Assembly (NCBI RefSeq): GCF_900115475.1
Contig: NZ_FOWP01000013.1
Coordinates: 1-64,000 of the forward strand
Direction: 5' to 3'
DNA from: Ectopseudomonas composti
GTDB taxonomy: Bacteria > Pseudomonadota > Gammaproteobacteria > Pseudomonadales > Pseudomonadaceae
Length of the DNA stretch: 64,000 nucleotides
The position numbers and the translations under genes were made by a program. How positions within the stretch are numbered: position 1 is the stretch's first letter; each line of letters starts with the position of its first letter. Below the pieces are notes generated by a model. The model was given only the letters and a program-made list of their open reading frames with translations, was not told the origin of the DNA and searched no databases. Below, one piece after another: positions 1 to 6,180 of this stretch.

Positions 1-248
1 ACCCTGGATAAACCGTTTCATGGGCTTCCCTTGCGATGAAATTCTCAGAAATCATAGCAAGGGTATGTCCGGGCGTTTTTACACACTCTGGGCCATTAGC
101 GGACGTTTATAGCAGGGAAATAAATCTGCTCCCTTTCCCCGCTTGGGCGAGCAGGATGTCGACCAAAGTGCGATTACGGTTCGCCGGCTCGATACACGAC
201 TGCGCAAAGAAATGCTCCTTGATGTCAGATTTTCAGGGCTGGGCTCCG

Positions 249-1640
249 TTAGGACTGCCGGTCAGGCATGGATGTCGGGAATCCCAAGAACGCTTCAAGC
301 TCTACAAAAGGCATCGGCTTGGCAAAGTAATACCCCTGAAAAACATCACAGCGGCTGCCCTTCAAAAATTCCATTTGCGATGCAGTTTCCACACCTTCGG
401 CGACCACCTTCAGGCTGAGGTGATGGGCCATGGAAATAATGCCTTGGGTGATTGCGGCATCATTGTGATCGGTCGCGATTTCCTGAACGAAGGAGCGGTC
501 AATCTTGATCTTGTCGATGGGCAAGCGCTTGAGGTAGCTGAGGCTGGAAAAACCGGTGCCGAAATCATCGAGTGCAATGCGCACCCCCAGCGCCTTGAGT
601 CGGTGCAGCGTTTCGATCGCCTGATCAGCGTTATTCAATAGCAGCGACTCGGTGATCTCCAGCTCCAACTGCTCACTCCGCAGACCATGTTTCTCAAGGG
701 TGGCCTGGACATAGTGGACGAAATGGCCACGCTGAAAATGCATGGGCGAAATATTCACGGCCATGGAGATGCTGGTGACGCCTTGGTCGCTTAGCTGACG
801 CAACTGCGCGCAGGCTGTATCAAGCACCCAAAGGCTTAGCGGGATGATCTGGCCACTGTCTTCTGCCACCGGCACAAACGCGGCTGGTGAGATAAATCCT
901 TTTTCCGGATGCTCCCAGCGCAGCAACGCTTCGAGCCCAACCACTCGGCCTGTGCGCGCGTCTATCTGCGGTTGATAGTGCAGTTGTAGGGTCTGCGTTT
1001 CGATTGCCTTTTGCAGGTCGTTGCGTAGGCTTGCGTGCTCGCAAACGCGCTGGTTCAGGTCGCTGGTGTACCACTGAAAGTTGTTGCGCCCTTGCTGTTT
1101 GGCTTTGTACATGGCCATGTCAGCCTGCTGGATCAGCTGCATCGGCTGCTCGATATGACCATCGCTCAGGGTAATACCGACACTCGCACTCACGTGCAGG
1201 TCCATGCCTTGGACGCAGTAGGGTTTGGCAATGCTGGCCATCAATCGCTCGGCCACCAGTACAACGTCCTCATCACAAAGCAGGTCCGGCAGCAGAACGA
1301 TAAATTCATCGCCGCCCATGCGCACTACGGTATCGCTGGGACGAACCTGTTGGATCATACGCTGCGCGACCTCAATCAGCACTTGGTCACCGTAGTAGTG
1401 CCCGATCGAATCGTTAATGGATTTGAATCCATCCAGATCAATGCACATCACCGCCAGGCGACGCTTATGCCGGCGAGTGATGTGACAATCCAGAGCCAGC
1501 CGGTCCTCAAGCGAAACACGATTAAGCAAACCGGTCAGCCGGTCATGGTTAGCGTTGAAGCTCAATTGGCGCTCGAAATGCTTCTGCTCACTGATATCCC
1601 GGGCGATGCCAAACACACCGACGATCTCGCCATTGACCAT
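249..1640 (-). CDS. GGDEF-EAL c-di-GMP turnover protein, N-terminally truncated
   Basis: This 463-residue protein starts in the last strand of a PAS domain (VNGEIVGVFGIARDISEQK), then has a GGDEF domain (about 35-190, intact MGGDEF with an RPSD inhibitory site five residues before it) and an EAL domain (about 205-455, with EALLRW, NISPMHF, ELEITESLL, DDFGTGFSSLSYL and EGVET). By family knowledge GGDEF makes and EAL degrades cyclic di-GMP in the cytoplasm; the conserved EAL residues suggest phosphodiesterase activity. The in-frame codons upstream end at a TGA (1662-1664), and no good Shine-Dalgarno precedes the ATG, so the sensory N-terminus is lost. It may be an expressed remnant or a decaying gene. 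Domain calls are firm; functionality is uncertain. Confidence 0.85.
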   Translation of the reverse strand: MVNGEIVGVFGIARDISEQKHFERQLSFNANHDRLTGLLNRVSLEDRLALDCHITRRHKRRLAVMCIDLDGFKSINDSIGHYYGDQVLIEVAQRMIQQVRPSDTVVRMGGDEFIVLLPDLLCDEDVVLVAERLMASIAKPYCVQGMDLHVSASVGITLSDGHIEQPMQLIQQADMAMYKAKQQGRNNFQWYTSDLNQRVCEHASLRNDLQKAIETQTLQLHYQPQIDARTGRVVGLEALLRWEHPEKGFISPAAFVPVAEDSGQIIPLSLWVLDTACAQLRQLSDQGVTSISMAVNISPMHFQRGHFVHYVQATLEKHGLRSEQLELEITESLLLNNADQAIETLHRLKALGVRIALDDFGTGFSSLSYLKRLPIDKIKIDRSFVQEIATDHNDAAITQGIISMAHHLSLKVVAEGVETASQMEFLKGSRCDVFQGYYFAKPMPFVELEAFLGFPTSMPDRQS

Positions 1641-1653
1641 GATAGGTGAATCG

Positions 1654-1743
1654 TCCAGTCTTCAGAGAGTCAGAAACAGTGGGCGGCCGATCACTGTCCA
1701 CTAGTACGTCGGTATCGCACTGTATAAAGCACTGATGAGCTAA
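1654..1743 (-). pseudogene. Out-of-frame PAS-domain remnant upstream of the GGDEF-EAL gene
   Basis: Just upstream of the GGDEF-EAL start, another minus-strand frame reads ...IQCDTDVLVDSDRPPTVSD..., which resembles the middle of a PAS domain (the stretch normally followed by the ...SPI-VNGEIVG... strand found in the next frame). The two halves are separated by a frame change and an in-frame stop, as expected of a frameshifted sensor gene. Nothing recognisable lies further upstream. The resemblance is short and judged by eye. Confidence 0.45.
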
Positions 1744-2032
1744 AAACAGACTCAGAGCCCAAATAAAAAACGGTATCAGCTTGCCACCGTCTGGCTGTCT
1801 TTGCGCTCTCGACACACGGCAATGTCTTGGCCGAACGCAAGGGAGCAGATAAGTTTTTCCCGACTCTAGAACGTCCGCCTAGTTGGTCGATTGTAGCGGT
1901 TGATGATCGTCTGCAATGGCCGATAGCTGCCGATCCAAACCTTGCCCTGCTCCCTCCCCCACGCTACAGTCCGCCCTGTCACGGTCAATCCCGTGACCGG
2001 GCGTCAGAACCCGAAATAGACCAAGGCGCGGT
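1744..2032. other. Intergenic stretch with no recognised feature
   Basis: I see no convincing gene here. Short open frames on the plus strand lack a Shine-Dalgarno and resemble no family. The stretch lies between the PAS remnant and the leader of the small-gene operon, so the promoter of that operon is probably at its right end, but I could not pick a clear -35/-10 pair. Confidence 0.4.
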
Positions 2033-2065
2033 AGCGCCATAGCTGAGTAGCCGGCGCTTTTTTTT
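2033..2065 (+). terminator. Rho-independent terminator-like hairpin
   Basis: The arms AGCGCC (2033-2038) and GGCGCT (2053-2058) are followed by a run of T. No gene ends immediately upstream on this strand, so it may be an attenuator in the long leader of the downstream small-gene operon, or the end of an unrecognised short transcript. Confidence 0.55.
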
Positions 2066-2085
2066 GTGTCTGGTTACCGCATTTC

Positions 2086-2160
2086 TATGGTGGGCCGCAC
2101 GGGGCAGGCTTCGGCCTGGCCGGTTGCCTTGGTTGCCGGTTTCTGACCCCCGTGCGGTCC
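2086..2160 (+). promoter_or_regulatory. Candidate structured leader RNA (three-way junction)
   Basis: A perfect 10-bp stem joins CCGCACGGGG (2095-2104) to CCCCGTGCGG (2148-2157). Inside it lies a second hairpin with a UUCG tetraloop (CAGGC-UUCG-GCCTG, 2105-2118), and then a third weaker hairpin closed by CCGG/CCGG (2120-2139) that contains a direct repeat of GGTTGCC. This is a compact three-helix junction about 65 nt before a leader ORF. The helices are seen in the sequence; a regulatory role is inference. I cannot assign it to a named RNA family. Confidence 0.55.
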
Positions 2161-2194
2161 GCCTCCCATCACCGCGTCAGAACGGCGGGAAGCG

Positions 2195-2217
2195 GCTCCT
2201 TAAACAAACCAAGGAGC
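2195..2217 (+). promoter_or_regulatory. Hairpin sequestering the leader-ORF Shine-Dalgarno
   Basis: GCTCCTT (2195-2201) is perfectly complementary to AAGGAGC (2211-2217), with a loop of nine A/C-rich bases. The 3' arm contains AAGGAG, a consensus Shine-Dalgarno 10 nt before the ATG at 2227. When folded, the hairpin would mask that site, so translation of the leader ORF and the coupled genes could be switched by pairing of this arm. Confidence 0.55.
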
Positions 2218-2226
2218 ATAAGGAAA

Positions 2227-2319
2227 ATGCACTATCCCCCTTTTACCCAAGGGCTCCGCCCTGGGCTGCTGGCTGGCATGTCGACTTCCATTTTGGAGGT
2301 GCTGCATGGCCAGGTCTGA
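2227..2319 (+). CDS. 30-codon leader peptide overlapping the next gene
   Basis: The ORF starts at ATG 2227 behind AAGGAG and a second purine run (AAGGAAA), and encodes 30 residues beginning MHYPPFTQGLRPGLLAG. It ends at TGA 2317-2319, so it overlaps the start of the following 80-codon gene (ATG 2306) by 14 bases in a different frame. This layout is typical of translational coupling: ribosomes finishing the leader would be delivered to the next start. No homology is claimed; the evidence is position, ribosome binding site and overlap. It could also be non-coding leader RNA. Confidence 0.45.
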   Translation: MHYPPFTQGLRPGLLAGMSTSILEVLHGQV

Positions 2320-2548
2320 ATCCGTCGTTATCCCCTTCCCTACGCCACGCAATCCGCTGCACAGCCATCTGGCGGACGATTGCCCGACCCAAGCGGCGGC
2401 CGAGTATCGCGCAGCGTTGCTGGCCAAGTTGCTGCGCCGTTTGCCGGAGCCGGAGCTGGCGAGCACCACAAGTGCGCTGCTGAGCGAGCTGATCGTGCTC
2501 TATCGCCAGGCCATCGCCCAGGCGCAGGGAGGCAACGCCCATGGCTGA
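2306..2548 (+). CDS. Small hypothetical protein, first gene of a two-gene unit
   Basis: This encodes 80 residues with a strong GGAGG 7 nt before the ATG. The N-terminal third is polar and proline-containing (VVIPFPTPRNPLHSHL); residues about 28-75 are predicted helical by composition (AAAEYRAALLAKLLRRLPE..., ALLSELIVLYRQAIAQA). There is no signal peptide or membrane span. I do not recognise a family. Its stop overlaps the start of the next gene by 8 bases, so the two are almost certainly made together and may interact. The preceding leader RNA and leader peptide suggest regulated translation. Confidence 0.7.
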   Translation: MARSESVVIPFPTPRNPLHSHLADDCPTQAAAEYRAALLAKLLRRLPEPELASTTSALLSELIVLYRQAIAQAQGGNAHG

Positions 2549-2837
2549 ACGGCATATCACTCACCTGCCCGCCCACGACGGCCACCCTGGCGCCGAGTTC
2601 GGTTGGAACGAGCAGAGCCAGGCGAGCTTCATTCATGGCGTGCAGCAGGCGCAGGCATGGCTGGACGATGCCAATAGCGGCTGGCTGTGGGCCAATCTGC
2701 TGCTGGAACGCCAGCTGTTCCCGCCCGGTGCGCAGCGGCATGCCTTCGAGCTGGGGTTTCTCAGCCGCATCCATCAGCGCTTATGCTCGCCGCTTGGCGG
2801 TGAGCATCAGGCCAGGCGCACGGAGTTACGGCTGTAG
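2541..2837 (+). CDS. Small protein resembling the QslA antiactivator family
   Basis: The product has 98 residues; its start lies inside the end of the previous gene behind GGGAGG. The central part (about 43-80) reads SGWLWANLLLERQLFPPG...HAFELGFLSRIHQRL, a Trp-rich helical segment that reminds me of the small Pseudomonas proteins annotated as QslA, a LasR-binding antiactivator of quorum sensing in P. aeruginosa. That resemblance is from memory and is not a family assignment. No signal peptide is present. The coupling to the 80-residue gene points to a shared role. It could equally be an unrelated small regulatory or phage-derived protein. Confidence 0.65.
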   Translation: MAERHITHLPAHDGHPGAEFGWNEQSQASFIHGVQQAQAWLDDANSGWLWANLLLERQLFPPGAQRHAFELGFLSRIHQRLCSPLGGEHQARRTELRL

Positions 2838-3039
2838 GCTGGCGGCCTTTATTTGAGTCGTCACTTGCTACAGAGAGAGGCCATTCGTTCATATGCAGCA
2901 AGTGGTATCCCTCTGTATTTACCATTCGGCAGTTGTGTCGCATTTCCGGCCGCGATGGTTTGCCCCGGCCAATTTCGCTGCGTTAGTGTCGGCCGTCTCA
3001 GGGGGCGGAGCCCTCATTCGTTTCAGCATGGAGGTGTGT

Positions 3040-3666
3040 ATGTTCCCTATCGATACCTGGCTGGCTTATACGGGCGCCTGCATTTTGCTGGTGCTGGCTC
3101 CCGGCCCGGACAATCTGCTGGCGGTGGCGCGCGGGCTCGGCCAGGGCCGCTTGGCCGCCATCGTTTCAGGTATGGCGTCGGGCACCGGGATTCTGTTTCA
3201 CGTGCTGGCGGCGTCGCTGGGGCTGACGCTGCTGATGCAGACGTCAGAGTTGGCGTTCTGGCTGATCAAGTGCATCGGCGCCGGTTATCTGCTCTGGCTG
3301 GGTATCAAGGTGCTGCGCACGCGCAACCTGATCAGTTTTCGCTCCGTCACCCGGCAATCGCTGCCGAGCATCTTTCTCACCGGTTTTCTGTCTGCCGCGC
3401 TCAACCCCAAGCCGGGCTTTTTCGTGTTGGCGTTCATCCCGCAGTTCGTCGATCCGCAGCGCGGCTCGGTGAGCACGCAGATGCTGGTTTACGGCCTGTG
3501 GTTCGCGGTGCTGACGGCGGTGGGCTTCGCGCTGATGGGTGTGTTCGCCACCTCGCTGTCGCGCTATTTGCAGGCGCGGCCACGGGTGGTGAAGGGTTTG
3601 AACCTGGGCGCGGGGATGACCTTCGTGGCCTCCGGCGTATCGGTGGCGACGCTGAGCCAGCGTTAG
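3040..3666 (+). CDS. LysE family amino-acid exporter
   Basis: This 208-residue inner-membrane protein has about six hydrophobic segments. The LysE/RhtB hallmark APGPDNLLAVARGLGQGR lies in the first third, and the second conserved stretch (FLTGFLSAALNPKPGFFVLAFIPQF) lies near residues 110-135. The family exports amino acids or related small metabolites using the proton gradient; the substrate cannot be read from sequence. The start at 3040 is chosen because GAGGT lies 5 nt upstream; the upstream in-frame ATG at 3028 lacks a ribosome binding site. The gene is convergent with the chorismate mutase gene. Confidence 0.9.
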   Translation: MFPIDTWLAYTGACILLVLAPGPDNLLAVARGLGQGRLAAIVSGMASGTGILFHVLAASLGLTLLMQTSELAFWLIKCIGAGYLLWLGIKVLRTRNLISFRSVTRQSLPSIFLTGFLSAALNPKPGFFVLAFIPQFVDPQRGSVSTQMLVYGLWFAVLTAVGFALMGVFATSLSRYLQARPRVVKGLNLGAGMTFVASGVSVATLSQR

Positions 3667-3690
3667 GCTCAGCATCAGCGGTAGCACCGA

Positions 3691-4002
3691 TCAGGCGCTG
3701 CCGGCTGTTCCTGTCGTCAAGGCGGCATGGGTGCGCAGCTCTTCGTCGATGAATGCGGCGATCATCGCGCGGTAAACCTGCTCCACCACTGCTGCCGAGG
3801 CGCTGCGCTCGTCGGCGAGTGCACGCACCTTGGCGATGACCTGTTCGACGCGCGCAGGGGCGCGAACGTCTGCACTGTCTTTCTTGAAACGCGCCGCCTG
3901 GGCGACGAAACCGCCGCGTTGGGCGATAAGGTCGACCATGGCGCGGTCGATCTGGTCGATGCGCTCGCGCACCTCTTCAAGGGAATTGCATTGCACGTCC
4001 AT
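3691..4002 (-). CDS. AroQ-type chorismate mutase, PchB-like
   Basis: The 103-residue, all-helical protein has the AroQ layout: an N-terminal helix with RERIDQIDRAMVDLIAQR, then AARFKK, then ARVEQVI and a C-terminal helix. Arg29 and Lys40/41 align with the active-site Arg and Lys of PchB and AroQ enzymes. Where PchB has a catalytic Gln in its last helix this protein appears to have Glu (FIDEEL). The likely reaction is chorismate to prephenate; isochorismate-pyruvate lyase activity is less likely because no other salicylate genes are nearby. There is no signal peptide, so it is cytoplasmic. A TAGGAAA site precedes the ATG. Confidence 0.8.
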   Translation of the reverse strand: MDVQCNSLEEVRERIDQIDRAMVDLIAQRGGFVAQAARFKKDSADVRAPARVEQVIAKVRALADERSASAAVVEQVYRAMIAAFIDEELRTHAALTTGTAGSA

Positions 4003-4163
4003 ATGACGATTTCCTACGGTGGTTCAAATGGGGCAACCACGTTAGTCAGCATGGTGCCGAGCGTCCAGCGCAAATGCCCGCAGGTTTGCGCGGCGGAAGC
4101 CGGCTGTGACGCCTGTCACTGGCGCGTGCTGGAGCCTTGCTGGCGGCCTGTGTTGGCCGCCCC

Positions 4164-5837
4164 TCAATGATGCTCGATGCGATTTCGCCCGCCGCGCTTG
4201 GCGCAGTACAGGGCGATATCGCTGCGCGACAGGGCTGCCTCGACGCTGGCGTCGCTGGCGTTGAGCGAGGAGATGCCGACGCTGACGGCGAGGAAGATCG
4301 GCTCCCCGGCATGCACGATCGGCGCCTTGGTCAACTCGCTCTGGATACGTGTGGCGAAGTGCATGGCCTGGTCCAGATCTGCCTCGCTGAGGACCACGGC
4401 AAACTCTTCGCCGCCCAGGCGCCCGGCGGTGTCGGTCTTGCGCAGCTGGGTACAGAGAATCGCCGCGAAGTGGCGCAGCGCCTGGTCGCCGACGTTGTGG
4501 CCCCAACGGTCGTTGATGGCTTTGAAGTAGTCGAGGTCGAACATCAGGATCGCCGCGCTCTGCTCAGGGCTGCGCTGCAGACGCGCCAGTTCGGCTTCGA
4601 GCTGGCGCATGAAGTGGCGACGATTGGCGAGCTGGGTGAGGAAGTCGGTGGTGGCGAAGGCCTGCAGCTCGGCTTCGATCTGCTTGCGTTCGGTGACGTC
4701 GGTCATGAAGCCATGCCAGATCACGCTGCCGCCTTCTTCACGACGCGGGCAGGCTTCGCCCTGGCACCAGGCGATTTCACGCCCCGGCACCTGCACGCGA
4801 AACGCCAGGTGCCAGTCCGAAAGCTCCTCGGCCGATAGCTGCAAGGAGTCGATGAAAGCCATGCGGTCGTCCGGGTGGACGATGGCCGTGAGCGCCTGAG
4901 CGTCCTGCATCAGCTGCATCGCACTGAGCCCGCAGATGGCTTGCGCGCCGGCGCTGACGTAGGTGAAAGCGGATGTGCCGTCGACCTGCCGGCGGAGCTG
5001 GAAGACCATGCCGGGAATTTCATTGGTCAGGTCGGTCATCAGTGCCGCGGTCTGCTGCACCTGGTCGGACAGACGCCGCATAGCGGTGATGTCAGTGGTG
5101 GTGCCGATCATTCGCAGTGGTTTGCCGTGCTTGTCGCGCTCGACCACCTTGCCGCGGCTGCACACCCATTTGTACTGGCCGTCGCGGCAACGCAGGCGAT
5201 GCTCGACTTCGTAGGCCTCGGTGCGCTGATCCAGGTGCGCCTGGATGGTCGCGCGAACATAACCGAGGTCGGCCGGATGCACGCGGGTATAGCTCTCTTC
5301 GATGCGGTTGCCGATTTCGTGGTCGGCATAACCAAGCAGGGCCTTCCAGCTGCTGGAGTAGTGAATGTCGCCGGTGCTGATATCGCGGTCCCAGATGCCG
5401 GTGCCGCTACCGGCGATGGCCAGCGCCATGCGCCGTTCGCTGTCGTGCAGGACGGCAATTTCATGGCGTAGCCGGGCTTCGTCAGCTTCGCGCGCGAGCA
5501 GGTCGAGGGCTAGCGCGGCGAAGTCCTGCAGGGCGTCATGCTGCTTGGCATCGAGCTCACTCGGCTGATCGAAATGCAGGTACAGCGTGCCGAGCCTGGC
5601 ACCCTCTTGCATCTGCAATGGCCAGACCAGGGTTGTAGGCGAGGTTTCGTTGATGCCGACGATCTTCGCCTGCTGTGCATCGCCCAGAGTAGGGCTGGCC
5701 CAGATATGGCGAGCAGCGCCGACGCCGGAAACCAGAACGGCGGTGGAGTCGAAATAGCGGCTAATCAGGCGCACAAACCCATCGAGCCGCTCATCATTGG
5801 CGCTGCTGAGCGCATTGGCTGAATACAGGGGCTGCAT
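4164..5837 (-). CDS. PAS-containing diguanylate cyclase
   Basis: This is a 557-residue cytoplasmic protein without membrane spans. Residues about 10-125 look like a GAF-type sensor, about 130-245 and 270-385 are two PAS/PAC domains (GTGIWDRDISTGDIHYSSSW; the PAC ends are TTDITAMRRL and MTDVTERKQIE), and about 390-555 is a GGDEF domain with an intact GGEEF and an RKTD inhibitory site five residues before it. By family knowledge it condenses two GTP to cyclic di-GMP and is feedback inhibited. The signal sensed is unknown. It is monocistronic, convergent with nothing and divergent from the TonB receptor. Confidence 0.9.
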   Translation of the reverse strand: MQPLYSANALSSANDERLDGFVRLISRYFDSTAVLVSGVGAARHIWASPTLGDAQQAKIVGINETSPTTLVWPLQMQEGARLGTLYLHFDQPSELDAKQHDALQDFAALALDLLAREADEARLRHEIAVLHDSERRMALAIAGSGTGIWDRDISTGDIHYSSSWKALLGYADHEIGNRIEESYTRVHPADLGYVRATIQAHLDQRTEAYEVEHRLRCRDGQYKWVCSRGKVVERDKHGKPLRMIGTTTDITAMRRLSDQVQQTAALMTDLTNEIPGMVFQLRRQVDGTSAFTYVSAGAQAICGLSAMQLMQDAQALTAIVHPDDRMAFIDSLQLSAEELSDWHLAFRVQVPGREIAWCQGEACPRREEGGSVIWHGFMTDVTERKQIEAELQAFATTDFLTQLANRRHFMRQLEAELARLQRSPEQSAAILMFDLDYFKAINDRWGHNVGDQALRHFAAILCTQLRKTDTAGRLGGEEFAVVLSEADLDQAMHFATRIQSELTKAPIVHAGEPIFLAVSVGISSLNASDASVEAALSRSDIALYCAKRGGRNRIEHH

Positions 5838-6006
5838 AGTGATTCTGCTTGGATATAAACACGGAAGGCGCCTGATATTGATACGCCATTAGCGGCTTGG
5901 CGTCTAATCGTTCGTGCAGGTCGAGCCACTATTCATCGGCCTTTGCGCCGAATGCTCAGCCACTGATGGTTCGAGTCAGCGTCTGCTCTGACTCCGACAG
6001 CGGGAT

Positions 6007-6035
6007 TTGAAGCTGGCCGAACTCGTCAATATTGT
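6007..6035 (+). promoter_or_regulatory. Probable sigma-70 promoter of the TonB receptor gene
   Basis: TTGAAG (6007-6012) is followed after 17 bp by TATTGT (6030-6035). The -10 element is weak and is overlapped by the Zur-type palindrome, as expected for a repressible promoter. The rest of the 343-bp region between the cyclase gene and the receptor gene shows nothing else clear. Confidence 0.5.
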
Positions 6036-6046
6036 TATGATATAAC
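6034..6046 (+). promoter_or_regulatory. Zur-type operator upstream of the TonB receptor
   Basis: GTTATGATATAAC is an inverted repeat (GTTAT/ATAAC) matching the core of the gamma-proteobacterial Zur box (GTTATANTATAAC). It overlaps the candidate -10 of the receptor gene, 135 bp before its start codon. Zinc-bound Zur would block transcription, so the receptor should be induced by zinc starvation. The match is direct; the regulator is inferred from the known motif. Confidence 0.7.
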
Positions 6047-6180
6047 GTCCTTAAAGAGATCATTCGACGATACGTTCCGGCCAACCGGACAGCCCGCTGC
6101 TGCCTGAAGAGTCGCCAGCCAGCGCAGCAGATCAGCACAACCCCCTCCCTCACTTAGAAAACGCAACGCTAGGAATACCC

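Noticed and set aside
28..63. Inverted repeat CCCTTGC...GCAAGGG near the left edge
   Set aside because: The arms are 7 bp with a 22-base spacer and no associated gene or T run; this is expected by chance in a window this size.
2862..2904. Inverted repeat CACTTGCT...AGCAAGTG after the second small gene
   Set aside because: An 8-bp arm with a 27-base spacer and no T tract is too weak to call a terminator or operator.
5956..6153. 65-codon minus-strand ORF over the receptor promoter
   Set aside because: It has no ribosome binding site, no similarity, and overlaps the promoter and Zur-type operator of the receptor gene.
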